From Desulfoferrobacter suflitae (lineage in GTDB: Bacteria > Desulfobacterota > Syntrophobacteria > Syntrophobacterales > Syntrophobacteraceae), in assembly GCF_022603395.1 (NCBI RefSeq), contig NZ_JAIBKA010000008.1, positions 212,875 to 276,874 of the forward strand: a DNA stretch of 64,000 bases, given 5' to 3'. Within the stretch, counting starts at the first letter, position 1. Each line of letters begins with the position of its first letter. A program made the translations under genes and the position numbers. Positions 16,489 to 25,425 of this stretch are shown in pieces. The notes beneath the pieces are model-generated. The model was given only the letters and a program-made list of their open reading frames with translations, made no database searches and was not told the DNA's origin.

Positions 16489-17559
16489 TCACAGCAGATC
16501 CTTCGAAGCGGATTCTTTCAGTCGCTCCACGATTCTCTTCACCTCCTGGCTCTTATTGAGATCGGCGACAAGCAGCGCGTCTTCCGTATCTACCACCAGG
16601 ACATTGGTGAGACCCAAAACCGCCAGAAACCTTTTGCCGCGAGAGACGACAAAAGAGTCTTTAGAGTCCAGCAGCAGTGTATCGCCTTCTCCTATGTTGC
16701 CCAAATCGTCCCGGTCATGTTCCTTTCTCACCTCATAGAGACTGTACCATGAGCCCACATCGCTCCATCCGCACTCGCTGGGAACGACGTAGACCGGCTG
16801 GGTGGTTTTCTCCATTATGGCATAATCGAATGAAATTGCCTCCGTATTGCCATACAAGGCTTGCAGTGCCTCAGGGAATTCGGTTGTGTCGAAGGCCGCG
16901 CGCAATTTTTCGAGGCCCCGGGCAAAGGAAGGCATGTATGAAGTGAATTCCGCCAGCAAGGTCCGGGGAGTTGCCACAAAAATACCTGCGTTCCAGAAAT
17001 AGCTTCCCCGGGCAAGATAGTCCGCAGCCATTTCCGGATTGGGCTTTTCAACAAATGTCCTGACCCGATACAGATTGTTTTCTTCCGGCTCTGCAGCCCG
17101 CTCAATATACCCGTAACCCGTCTCCGATCTGGTAGGAATAATACCCAGTGTCACGATGGCACCTCGCGCGGCCGCCTGGGCCGCCTGGACAAGCCCCGAG
17201 CGAAACACCTCGGGCCGGGCGATGTAGTGATCCGCCGGAACAATCACGATTGGGTCCTTTCCTCCCAAATGCTCGACATATTTGGCGGCAAGACCTATGC
17301 AAGGGGCGGTATTGCGTCCCGCGGGCTCGGCCAGGATTCGCACCGCACGCCCGGCAAAAAGCCTTTCGGTCTCGGCCAGATGCTGTTGCCCAATGACCAG
17401 GATGATGTGATCATCGGGGGCAAGAGGCCGAATTCGCTCGTAGGTTTCGACAATCATTGCCCTGTCGCCGACAATATTGAGAAACTGCTTTGGCAGAGAT
17501 TCCCTGCTGGCCGGCCAGAAACGCGTGCCGGATCCCCCCGCCATGATGACGATATACAT
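16489..17559 (-). CDS. manC: Mannose-1-phosphate guanylyltransferase (GDP-mannose pyrophosphorylase)
   Basis: A 356-residue cytoplasmic nucleotidyltransferase forming GDP-mannose from GTP and mannose-1-phosphate. The signature MAGGSGTRFWPASR is at the N-terminus, with the active-site FVEKPN near residue 165. It lacks the C-terminal isomerase (cupin) domain of long ManC/AlgA proteins, so it is the short monofunctional form. ATG 17559 is chosen because AAGGAGGT lies 4 bases upstream. With the phosphomannomutase at 13027-14379 it completes mannose-6-phosphate to GDP-mannose. Confidence 0.93.
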   Translation of the reverse strand: MYIVIMAGGSGTRFWPASRESLPKQFLNIVGDRAMIVETYERIRPLAPDDHIILVIGQQHLAETERLFAGRAVRILAEPAGRNTAPCIGLAAKYVEHLGGKDPIVIVPADHYIARPEVFRSGLVQAAQAAARGAIVTLGIIPTRSETGYGYIERAAEPEENNLYRVRTFVEKPNPEMAADYLARGSYFWNAGIFVATPRTLLAEFTSYMPSFARGLEKLRAAFDTTEFPEALQALYGNTEAISFDYAIMEKTTQPVYVVPSECGWSDVGSWYSLYEVRKEHDRDDLGNIGEGDTLLLDSKDSFVVSRGKRFLAVLGLTNVLVVDTEDALLVADLNKSQEVKRIVERLKESASKDLL

Positions 17560-17801
17560 GCACACCTCCTTGATTTTCAGCCTACAGGCTAAGAACATTT
17601 ACTGCGGTTGTGGCATCGCCGCGGCAAAAGGACCAGCCTGGTATGGGGAATTGCTTGATTTACCCTGGTCAAGATTTGTGCTGCGGAAAACCGGAAACTC
17701 CGAATCCAAATCAGCGACAGATTCCAATCCGGAGAATACCAACGGATCAAGTGAATGTGCGTTGATGAGAAGTTATTTCATTCCTGTGTGCGGGTGCCGA
17801 A

Positions 17802-18749
17802 TCATTCCTCCAGCCGTGTCGCCCATAATGGATCGAGTATCTTCTGGTTTTCCAGCTTGAGGCAGGCGTAGATGGTTTGATTTAGCGGCGTTTCTACTCC
17901 CACTTCGTTACCCAGTTTCACCACCATGCCGTTGAGCGCCTCGATCTCCATGGGCCTCCGCCATTCCAGATCGCGCAGCATTGAACACTTGAACTTCTTG
18001 TTATAGGATTCCGCCAGACTGACCGATTCGGCAAGGACTTGATCGGGTAAATCGATGCCTTTGGATCGAGCAAGAACTTCCACTTCGCGCATAACGCTCA
18101 CAACCAATTCGCGTGTTTCCGGGCAGCCCAGGACCAAACCCAGCGGGGCTCGGGAAAGAGTCGTGACGCCGTGCACGGCACAAATAAACAGGAACTTTGA
18201 CCACAGGACCTGGCCTATGTTATTGCTCAGCTCAGCGTCGATACCCGCTCCCTGGAATGTCTGCAGTATTTTGGTGGATCTCTCGGTCGCTTGTTGGCTT
18301 CTCTCTCCAAAAACTATGCGTCCGGGATTTCCCATGTGAGCAATGACTCCAGGCGAAGCAATGGAGGCCTCGACATAACAAGTCCCCTCCAACACTTTTT
18401 CATCGCCGTAGAACCGGCCGATCTTCCGGGCGTTGTCGATGCCGTTTTGAAGGCTCAAAATGACCGTGTCATCCTCCACCATCGGGGCTGCAAATCTGGC
18501 AGCAGCGGTCGTATCGAAGGATTTTACGCAAACCAGGAGCAAATCAACCGGGCCGATTTCGTGAGGCTCCGAGGTGGCATGAATCATTACTCGAAAGCTA
18601 CCGCCGCTGGACACCACTTGCAGGCCTTCTTCCTGAATGGCCTGAAGATGCTTGCCACGAGCCAAAAAGTGAATATCCACACCCGCCCGCGCAAGGAGAC
18701 CCCCAAAGTACCCGCCTACTCCACCCGTGCCGATTACCCCGATTTTCAT
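17802..18749 (-). CDS. panE: 2-dehydropantoate 2-reductase (ketopantoate reductase family)
   Basis: A 315-residue NADPH-dependent reductase converting ketopantoate to pantoate for coenzyme A synthesis. The dinucleotide motif GTGGVGGYFGG is at residues 7-17, the catalytic-lysine region is VLWSKFLF near 180, and the conserved C-terminal segment is SMLRDLEWRRPMEIEALNG. ATG 18749 has AGAGGAG seven bases upstream; longer in-frame starts have no such site. A strong promoter lies at 18886-18914. Some paralogues of this family reduce other 2-oxoacids, so the substrate is likely rather than certain. coaBC occurs elsewhere in the window. Confidence 0.87.
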   Translation of the reverse strand: MKIGVIGTGGVGGYFGGLLARAGVDIHFLARGKHLQAIQEEGLQVVSSGGSFRVMIHATSEPHEIGPVDLLLVCVKSFDTTAAARFAAPMVEDDTVILSLQNGIDNARKIGRFYGDEKVLEGTCYVEASIASPGVIAHMGNPGRIVFGERSQQATERSTKILQTFQGAGIDAELSNNIGQVLWSKFLFICAVHGVTTLSRAPLGLVLGCPETRELVVSVMREVEVLARSKGIDLPDQVLAESVSLAESYNKKFKCSMLRDLEWRRPMEIEALNGMVVKLGNEVGVETPLNQTIYACLKLENQKILDPLWATRLEE

Positions 18750-18885
18750 CGAATGCTCCTCTTTACCTCTGTTGGTCCTTAATCTATCGAAGAGTTGTCG
18801 CATTAGTGCGCGTAATTTATTTTGTTGGATGTGAATGTAGAGGAAGCAACTAATATTGCAGCAAGCTCCAGACAAAACGTGAATA

Positions 18886-18914
18886 TTTATACATTCAACG
18901 ATTTTCTACGTCAA
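18886..18914 (-). promoter_or_regulatory. Sigma-70 promoter of panE
   Basis: Minus-strand TTGACG (18914-18909), a 17-base spacer and TATAAA (18891-18886), giving a leader of roughly 130 nt before ATG 18749. Hexamers and spacing are near consensus. Confidence 0.65.
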
Positions 18915-19300
18915 ACCAAACTCTCGTCTCCGGGGCTAACTCTGCAATTTGTTCGATACAGCCACAATACAGCGTGTGGCGGACGCCCGTAGAGGGTTTT
19001 CCCGTCGGTCAACGGGAGAGGGGGACCTGAGCCGCCCTGAGCTTATGCCGGGTCGTTCCGGCATGGGCATAAAATGAGGCCGCGATGGCCGAATGCACGC
19101 GAGGATGAGCCCGGGGTGATAAGAACTGACCATGAGGGTGCGAATCGCATTGAACCCATGGAAAAATTTTGACAAGGAACCACAAGCATGCCTATATGTT
19201 TTCCTCGCCCAAAGCTGCTGGATAAAAAACCAGACAGAATGACCCGTTTGCCAGCAAGCCGGAAGTTTGCAGCCACACACAAAATAAAAGCGCAACGGCA
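18915..19300. other. Interval between panE and the cysteine synthase fusion gene
   Basis: It holds promoter sequences for the two divergent genes and a small hairpin TCCCGT-N6-ACGGGA near 19004-19016. I looked for T-box and SAM leader motifs upstream of the cysteine gene and found none. No coding frame with a ribosome binding site is evident. Confidence 0.5.
19169..19198 (+). promoter_or_regulatory. Putative promoter of the cysteine synthase fusion gene
   Basis: TTGACA (19169-19174), an 18-base spacer and TATATG (19193-19198), about 100 bases before ATG 19301. Confidence 0.45.
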
Positions 19301-21631
19301 ATGAAGAACCTCTTTGATAATATATTGGGATGTATTGGGAACACTCCTCTGGTCCGTTTGAATCGAGTCAATCCCAATCCGACAGTGACACTCTACGCCA
19401 AGCTGGAAGCGAAGAATCCGGGCGGATCCATCAAGGACCGTCCGGCTCTGGCGATGATTGAATCTGCCGAGAAAGAGGGTTTGCTCACTCACGACAAAAT
19501 CCTCATCGAGGCCACAAGCGGCAACACCGGCATCGGACTGGCCATAGTAGCTGCGGTAAAAGGGTATCACCTGCTGCTTGCCATGCCGGAGACTGCCAGC
19601 ATGGAACGGCAGAAGATTCTCAAGGCCTTAGGAGCCGAATTACTGCTCACACCCGGAGGATTGGGAACAGACGGGGCCATCGAAGAAGTCTACAACCTGG
19701 TGCGCCAGAACCCGGAACGATATTTCATGCCCGACCAGTTCAACAATCCTGCCAATCCCCTCGCCCATTATGTCGGCACAGGCCCGGAAATATTCGAGCA
19801 GACGGATGGGCAAGTCGATGTGGTAATCGTCACGCTGGGCACAACGGGCACGGCCATGGGGATCGTTCATGCTCTGAAAGAGAGGAGACCTGACATTGAA
19901 GTCATCGGGATAGAGCCCTATCCCGGGCACAAGATTCAGGGGCTCAAGAACATGAAGGAATCATACGTTCCAGGAATATTCGATCGCCACAAGTTGGACA
20001 GAATCATCCATGTCCGGGATGAAGAAGCGTTCGAGATGGCCAGGCGACTGGCGCGGGAGGAAGGAATTTTTGCGGGAATGAGCTCGGGAGCCGCCGTGGC
20101 AGGGGCGGTGCAAATCGCATCCGAACGGAGCTCAGGGCTGATTGTGGCCGTGCTTCCGGACGGCGGAGATCGCTACCTGAGCACTAATCTTTTCACCACT
20201 ATGCTGGAACCGGATTTTTGTCTCTTTGATGTTCTGCAAAGGAAAAAGATCGACTTCAAGCCCGTCCAGGAAGGCAAGGTGCGCATATTCGTTACCGGCC
20301 CGCCCCTCGACCAGCACCTGACCCTGCAAGAAGCGAGACGCTTTCTGGTGGCGGATCTGCTCAGTCGCTTCCTTGCCTTCAAGGGGTTTTCCGTCAATCA
20401 GGTCATGCATATCCCCGATCTGGACAGTCGGACAATTCAGGGGGCCCTTGCGGAAAATTCCGAGCTTTCCGACTATGCACAAAGACAACTGGATAATTTC
20501 CTTGCGGATCTGGATTTGCTGGCAATCCAGAGGGCCTACAGTTATCCCCGCACCTCGGAGAACCTGGAAGCGATCACTGAGTTTGTCCGATCGCTCATTG
20601 CCAAAGGTTTTGCCTACGAGAAACTGCGCTCCGTTTATTACAATATTTCCCAGAGCAAAGACTACGGCAGACTGTCAAAGATCAACCTGAAGAAGATTCG
20701 TCTGGGCGCAACTGTTGATCTGGAAGCTTACGAAAAGTTAAATCCGCGCGACTTCACCCTGCTCAAACGGGCCACCCTGGCGGAGCTCAAACGCGGGAGC
20801 TATGTCAAAACCGAGTGGGGCAATGTCCTCCCTACCTGGCATATCGCAGCGGCATCCATAGCACTTCATCATCTCGGCTCGCCCATCGACGTGCAGATCA
20901 GCAGCAGCGATTTCCTGTTCCCACACCTGGAAAACATTCGCGCCATCGGTGAGTCGCTGACCGGTCTCTCCTTCGCTCAAACCTGGATGCTCTGTGCCCG
21001 CATATGGACGGAAAGAGACGGGAAAGAACAAAGTCATTTCGATGAAAATCTGTCCATCCGCGAATTGATCAAAATGGGCAATACTCCATCGGAAATCCGC
21101 TACTGGCTGTTGAGCACACATTATCGCAAGGCCATTAACGCTACCCCCGAAAACTTGATGAATGCCACCCAGGGCTATCACCGACTGGTCGAATTCATCC
21201 ATCGCCTGCAGCGCACTCGTGGCGAGGGCAGAGAGCATACGCTGATTCCGGAAATGCTGTATCGGCTGGAGCAGGATTTTTTGGCGGCACTGGAAGACGA
21301 TCTCAACACACCCAATGCCCTGGCGGCTCTGTTCAAGTTCAGCCGCCAGGCAAACCCGCTGCTTGACAGCGGCGACTTGAGCCGGGAACAACGCCGGCAG
21401 ATCCTCGCAAGCATGCAAAAACTGGATCGTGTTCTGGGGATTTTTGATTTTGCGGTTGAGCCCTTAGACTCGGAAGAGGAGGCCCTGATTGCCAGGCGCG
21501 AAGAGGCTCGAGCCCAGGGACGATGGGAGGAAGCGGATGCATTGAGAGATCACCTGAGGGGGCGCGGCATCCGGGTTATCGACACCCCCGTAGGCACCCG
21601 CTGGGAGCGGCTGCAAAATTTCGCCAACTAG
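19301..21631 (+). CDS. Cysteine synthase fused to a degenerate cysteinyl-tRNA-synthetase-like domain
   Basis: A 776-residue two-part protein. Residues 1-300 are a PLP-dependent O-acetylserine sulfhydrylase: PLP lysine K45 in GGSIKDR, substrate loop SGNTG, phosphate loop GTTGTAMG. Residues about 315-776 follow class I cysteinyl-tRNA synthetase end to end, from DFKPVQEGKVRIFVTGPP to the C-terminal RGIRVIDTPVGTRW. The hallmarks are lost, however. The HIGH motif is HLTLQEAR, the KMSKS loop is GKEQSHFDEN, and the zinc ligands in CGPTVYD, WHIEC and HHENE are replaced (TGPPLDQ, WHIAA, HLENI). Aminoacylation therefore seems unlikely. The C-terminal domain may bind cysteine, tRNA or another ligand, or activate a different amine as the CysRS-derived MshC does. 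The ATG has no strong ribosome binding site. Confidence 0.9.
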   Translation: MKNLFDNILGCIGNTPLVRLNRVNPNPTVTLYAKLEAKNPGGSIKDRPALAMIESAEKEGLLTHDKILIEATSGNTGIGLAIVAAVKGYHLLLAMPETASMERQKILKALGAELLLTPGGLGTDGAIEEVYNLVRQNPERYFMPDQFNNPANPLAHYVGTGPEIFEQTDGQVDVVIVTLGTTGTAMGIVHALKERRPDIEVIGIEPYPGHKIQGLKNMKESYVPGIFDRHKLDRIIHVRDEEAFEMARRLAREEGIFAGMSSGAAVAGAVQIASERSSGLIVAVLPDGGDRYLSTNLFTTMLEPDFCLFDVLQRKKIDFKPVQEGKVRIFVTGPPLDQHLTLQEARRFLVADLLSRFLAFKGFSVNQVMHIPDLDSRTIQGALAENSELSDYAQRQLDNFLADLDLLAIQRAYSYPRTSENLEAITEFVRSLIAKGFAYEKLRSVYYNISQSKDYGRLSKINLKKIRLGATVDLEAYEKLNPRDFTLLKRATLAELKRGSYVKTEWGNVLPTWHIAAASIALHHLGSPIDVQISSSDFLFPHLENIRAIGESLTGLSFAQTWMLCARIWTERDGKEQSHFDENLSIRELIKMGNTPSEIRYWLLSTHYRKAINATPENLMNATQGYHRLVEFIHRLQRTRGEGREHTLIPEMLYRLEQDFLAALEDDLNTPNALAALFKFSRQANPLLDSGDLSREQRRQILASMQKLDRVLGIFDFAVEPLDSEEEALIARREEARAQGRWEEADALRDHLRGRGIRVIDTPVGTRWERLQNFAN

Positions 21632-21689
21632 GCGCAGGCGATATCTTGCCGCACGAGCACCATCACGCCGCACTCAGCTCAGCGCAACC

Positions 21690-21718
21690 AACAGGGCAAC
21701 CACCCCGGTTGCCCTGTT
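21690..21718. terminator. Bidirectional hairpin between convergent genes
   Basis: The 12-bp arms AACAGGGCAACC and GGTTGCCCTGTT surround the loop ACCCC. It lies between the converging cysteine synthase fusion and aldolase genes. The T-runs are short, but position and stem strength fit a shared terminator. Confidence 0.65.
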
Positions 21719-21739
21719 AGGTCACCGGCAGGCTCGAAC

Positions 21740-22873
21740 TCATGCAAAATCCCAAACGGATTCGGCCAGTCCAATCGAGCGTGTCGCCTCAAACAGGCGG
21801 ATGGCTTCTTCGTAGGCATGGTCCGTGATGCGCTTCTTGAAAGAAAGGGGCAAAGCGTTCATCTGGGCGGCAAACACTTTATTGGCTTTTTTTATGTTGC
21901 CCGCCGTATTGCCCGTTTCCTGCGCCCAAGCGCACATCTCCCGCCACAGTTCGTCGGGTACTCCCCGATAGGGCCGCTTGATGTACTCGCGCTGTTCGGT
22001 GGTGATGGCGTTGCCGTTTTGAGTCATGGCAAGACCGAATGAGATGTTCTGCCACAAAGTGCCCACGTTGCCCTTGCGAATTCCGTACTGGATGAATGTC
22101 GAAATCTTGTCAACCGAAGTTCCGGTGATGCCGTGTTGGGCAATATCAACCGACCAGGGCTGAATGGCCTGCCAAATCCTCCGGGTCAAATCCAGTTGAA
22201 TCCCTTCCTGTGCCGTACCGAAATAGGTTCCGTGGATTGAGCCATTATTGATGGCGAGCAAATTGGGATGAATGCCGTTCTTATCCAGTTCGCGGATAAA
22301 CCATTCCGCCTCTTCCGGCTGGGTGAAACCTTCACTGCTGCCACTTTTCGCCCCGATCTCACCCAACTCTACTTCCAAGTTGAGGCCCTGCGCGGTTATC
22401 GACTTGGCTAACTGCGAGGTAGCCGTCAGGTTCTTTTCGTTCTCCATGTGAGAGGCGTCAATGGCAAAAGAAGTAAAACCCGCCGCGATTTCCTCCTCAA
22501 TAAGGGCATGGACGGACTCTACCTCCTGAGGGCTCTTCACCGTGATGTGATCGCCGTGAATGGCAAACGGTACACTGGTATTTCCCAGCCTCTCGTTTTC
22601 CGCAACAATAAACTCGGCAAAGCCGGCGGGCGTAAACTCTGTGTAACTCAGCTCTGATTTGGCAATTTCATACATCACCGGCGATTGACTGGACATCGAA
22701 GCCGTCACGATGCCTTCGACAGGCAAGCGGCAGCGGATGTTTGCCGCCATGATCATGGCATTGTGTTTCCTGGCGGCTTCAATCAGGGCTTTCCCATTGA
22801 ACAGAGGAACGATGCTGTTGGGGAACCTTTTCCGCACATTTTCCGGTCTCTTGTCTACACTCGATTTAACCAT
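21740..22873 (-). CDS. Class II fructose-bisphosphate aldolase family protein
   Basis: A 377-residue zinc-dependent aldolase, cleaving or forming fructose-1,6-bisphosphate in glycolysis/gluconeogenesis. Family motifs: the zinc-ligand segment FAIHGDHITVK, IDASHM, LEVELGEIG, and the phosphate-binding glycine segment near NNGSIHG. It is longer than the E. coli enzyme and belongs to the divergent class II subgroup found in anaerobes, so another ketose phosphate remains possible. ATG 22873 has GGAGGTGA seven bases upstream. It is monocistronic between two terminator or promoter regions. Confidence 0.82.
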   Translation of the reverse strand: MVKSSVDKRPENVRKRFPNSIVPLFNGKALIEAARKHNAMIMAANIRCRLPVEGIVTASMSSQSPVMYEIAKSELSYTEFTPAGFAEFIVAENERLGNTSVPFAIHGDHITVKSPQEVESVHALIEEEIAAGFTSFAIDASHMENEKNLTATSQLAKSITAQGLNLEVELGEIGAKSGSSEGFTQPEEAEWFIRELDKNGIHPNLLAINNGSIHGTYFGTAQEGIQLDLTRRIWQAIQPWSVDIAQHGITGTSVDKISTFIQYGIRKGNVGTLWQNISFGLAMTQNGNAITTEQREYIKRPYRGVPDELWREMCAWAQETGNTAGNIKKANKVFAAQMNALPLSFKKRITDHAYEEAIRLFEATRSIGLAESVWDFA

Positions 22874-23170
22874 TTTGGGTCACCTCCACTTTGAATTGTG
22901 GGCAATAAGGGATTACCCGAACAATGTTGCCATGCGGCAAGCACAAAAACTTTACCTGGTTTTGGGGTGCAAGTCACTCAAAACCGATCAGGCCATGTAG
23001 CTGAAGGTCAAGCCGGGGTGACACGCGAGGGGCCCTTTCCCGGTTCAGGAAAAATCTCAAGGACCTTCAGCGACGATAAAATCTCCTTGATCTAAGCCCT
23101 CTGAATCTCTATTGTACAGCGGACTTTGACGACGATGCGCAATTTCAAGGGATATTGGGACACGTTCTGC

Positions 23171-24118
23171 ATGAAAACAATCACAACATTGCTCCTGCTG
23201 CTGGCGCTGACAGCACTTTTTGCCCGCGAATCTCTCGCAGAAGATCCGTTTACCGCAGAAATCGTTCGGTACTCTTATCAAATTCCAAATCAAACGGTGA
23301 TCGGAGATCCTTCTAGCTATCTCGTCCAGAACAAGGACACCATGCTCGATATAGGCAGGCACAAAGGACTCGGCTACAACGAAGTCAATCTGCTCTATCC
23401 CGAAATGGATCCCTGGATCCCTCCCTATGGCAAACATATCATCGCCCCGACCTTTTGGGTTCTGCCCCCCACAACCCATGAACAATTGGTCATCAACCTT
23501 CCCGAATTGCGACTCTATTACTTCAACCGTGCAAGCGGCACCGTTCAGACCTATCCCATCGGCATCGGCGACGAGGGCTGGGAAAGTCCTCTCGGCACGT
23601 TCCATATCACTGAAAAACGCCCCAACCCCGCATGGTACATTCCCAAGTCGCTGCAAGCCAAGTATGGCATGGCGGTCATGCCGCCGGGACCGGCCAACCC
23701 GCTGGGCGAGTATATGATGAAGTTTTCAGCCGGTCCTTACGGCGTTCACGGCACCGCCATGCCATGGGGTGTCGGTAGACTGGTCAGTCATGGCTGCATC
23801 CGATGCTACCCGGAACACATAAGGCTTTTGTTTCCCCAGGTCAGTATCGGCACTAAACTGGAGATCATCTACGAGCCAATCAAATTCGGGCAAAAGGACG
23901 GTCTGATTTTTGTCGAAGCACACCCCGATGTCTATCGCAAAATTCCTGACTATTATGCCTTTGCCATGGAAAAGCTGAAGCACTATCCACTGGCCCAGCG
24001 CATTGACCAGAGGCGATTCTGGGTGGCTATTACCCTGCAAAGCGGCGTACCGATAAACGTTTCGACGCCCCCCGCATATGACTTCGGGCGTATGATGATT
24101 GAGACAGATCAAGACTGA
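23171..24118 (+). CDS. L,D-transpeptidase (YkuD) with LysM-like segment
   Basis: A 315-residue exported peptidoglycan enzyme forming 3-3 crosslinks or anchoring lipoproteins. ATG 23171 opens a signal peptide (ITTLLLLLALTALFARESLA); an earlier in-frame ATG at 23126 would bury it. A LysM-like stretch follows (SSYLVQNKDTMLDIGRHKGL, residues ~55-100), then the YkuD domain with HGTAMPWG and the catalytic SHGCIRCYP (Cys near residue 217). The next gene encodes an Ala-rich lipoprotein, which would be an apt substrate for wall attachment. Confidence 0.92.
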   Translation: MKTITTLLLLLALTALFARESLAEDPFTAEIVRYSYQIPNQTVIGDPSSYLVQNKDTMLDIGRHKGLGYNEVNLLYPEMDPWIPPYGKHIIAPTFWVLPPTTHEQLVINLPELRLYYFNRASGTVQTYPIGIGDEGWESPLGTFHITEKRPNPAWYIPKSLQAKYGMAVMPPGPANPLGEYMMKFSAGPYGVHGTAMPWGVGRLVSHGCIRCYPEHIRLLFPQVSIGTKLEIIYEPIKFGQKDGLIFVEAHPDVYRKIPDYYAFAMEKLKHYPLAQRIDQRRFWVAITLQSGVPINVSTPPAYDFGRMMIETDQD

Positions 24119-24623
24119 GCCCAGTTGAAATCAATTTGCTTCATTTCATAACGGTTGATTTTCAGAGTCCCGGTTTTAGGTGTGGGTTGGGTTGAGTCAC
24201 GCCTTTCGTGTGACGAAATCCAATGCCTATTGTGCTGGGTTCGTACCTCAACCCAGCCCGCTTGGAAGCCCAAATCATTTTCTTGAACAGTATATTATTT
24301 CCTGAACGGACTGTATTTGCACATAAAAACAGGCTCTTGTTGATTTTTTAAAGACTTCCTCAGTAGAATATGAACAGTTGGTTTTTTATGTTCGTTTCAC
24401 TAAATTAAACTTGCTTTTGCAGGTTCCCTGGAGTAGCATTTTCAGTCGTAAGGCAGTCATCATAAAAAAATTGTGCAAGGTGGTCAGATCGCTCAAAAAC
24501 TGGATATTTGGTGGAAGGGGGTGAGAGGCAAAAGGGTAATCGTTCATCTTTGTTGTTGCCACTTCTAACTGTGTATCTAACAATTACGTCTTAAGCCAGC
24601 AGGCCTCAAAGGAGGAAAGAGCA
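24119..24623. other. Intergenic region with a large imperfect inverted repeat
   Basis: The main feature is at 24184-24259: GGGTTGGGTTGAG and CTCAACCCAGCCC pair with one mismatch around about 50 bases, with a nested TCAC/GTGA stem. The form resembles dispersed REP/MITE-type palindromes. The rest is AT-rich relative to its surroundings, likely contains the promoter of the lipoprotein gene, and has no coding frame with a ribosome binding site. Confidence 0.5.
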
Positions 24624-24866
24624 ATGAAGAGAATATTAGCATTGTTATGTGTGGTAGCATTGAGTTTTACTATGATCGCAGGTTGCGCCTGCACCCCCAA
24701 GGAATGCCCGCAACCATGCATGGATGCCATCGATGCCCTCAGGAACCAGCCGTGCGATGCGAGCGCCTGTGAAGCAGCCGCTCAGCGCGCTGAAGCCGCT
24801 GCCGCCAGAGCTGAAGCCGCAGCTGATAAAGCCGAATCTATTTTTATGCAACACATGAAGAAGTAG
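24624..24866 (+). CDS. Small Ala-rich lipoprotein (OprI/Lpp-like)
   Basis: An 80-residue lipoprotein. The signal peptide ends in lipobox IAGC, followed by a cysteine-rich stretch (ACTPKECPQPC) and an Ala/Glu heptad region (AAAQRAEAAAARAEAAADKA) predicted to form a trimeric coiled coil. It ends in Lys-Lys, as Lpp-type proteins that join peptidoglycan do. The ribosome binding site AAAGGAGG is well placed. A strong terminator follows, so it is a monocistronic, probably abundant transcript. The extra cysteines are unusual for Lpp. Confidence 0.85.
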   Translation: MKRILALLCVVALSFTMIAGCACTPKECPQPCMDAIDALRNQPCDASACEAAAQRAEAAAARAEAAADKAESIFMQHMKK

Positions 24867-24891
24867 TCATTCAAGCTTTCCTATTTCCTTA

Positions 24892-24934
24892 AAAGAAAGC
24901 CCGGTCGGTTGTTGCCGACCGGGCTTTCTTTTTT
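24892..24934 (+). terminator. Strong intrinsic terminator
   Basis: AAGAAAGCCCGGTCGG and CCGACCGGGCTTTCTT form a long stem around a TTGTTG loop, followed by T-rich DNA. It ends the lipoprotein transcript and may also serve the converging mla operon. Confidence 0.92.
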
Positions 24935-24951
24935 GCCTTGCCAGCCTCAGA

Positions 24952-25410
24952 TTACTGGCTCTCAGATTTATCCATACTGCCGAAAACGAATTGTCCGATG
25001 AGACCTTCGATATCCAGGGGCGGCTGGGTATCCCTTATGGAGCCTCCCGGCTTGATAAATTCTTCCGACGCTCCAGGGCTTATACTGACATACTTTTCAC
25101 CGATTATACCACTCGTTTTAATGCTGGCTATCACGTCTTCGGACAGTTGTACTGCATCTTGAATTTCAAGGGTTATTCGTGCCTGATCATCGACCAATTT
25201 TATAGTTTTCACCTGTCCGATCTCAACTCCAGCCATGGTCACAGGCGCTCTCGTTTTCAACGTGCCAACGGTGGCAAAATCAGCGTATACATCGTAGCTG
25301 GACGCTCCCCAGAGACTCACCTTGCCCAGGTTGAAGGATAAATAGGCCAGGCACCCAAAACCCACAATCAGAAAAAAACCGACACCAAGCTCCAATCCTC
25401 TTCTCTCCAT
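24952..25410 (-). CDS. mlaD: MlaD-type MCE-domain lipid transport protein
   Basis: A 152-residue inner-membrane-anchored periplasmic protein: one N-terminal transmembrane segment (VGFFLIVGFGCLAYLSF) followed by a single MCE domain (VYADFATVGTLKTRAPVTMAG, then EIGQVKTIKL). MlaD hexamers form a lipid channel on the MlaFE complex in phospholipid trafficking between the membranes. It is the last gene of the minus-strand mla operon, 15 bases after mlaE. Confidence 0.9.
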   Translation of the reverse strand: MERRGLELGVGFFLIVGFGCLAYLSFNLGKVSLWGASSYDVYADFATVGTLKTRAPVTMAGVEIGQVKTIKLVDDQARITLEIQDAVQLSEDVIASIKTSGIIGEKYVSISPGASEEFIKPGGSIRDTQPPLDIEGLIGQFVFGSMDKSESQ

Positions 25411-25425
25411 AACCCATTCCTTTGA

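Noticed and set aside
18915..19300. T-box or SAM riboswitch before the cysteine synthase fusion
   Set aside because: None of the conserved T-box or SAM leader motifs could be found; only promoter-like sequences and a small hairpin are present.
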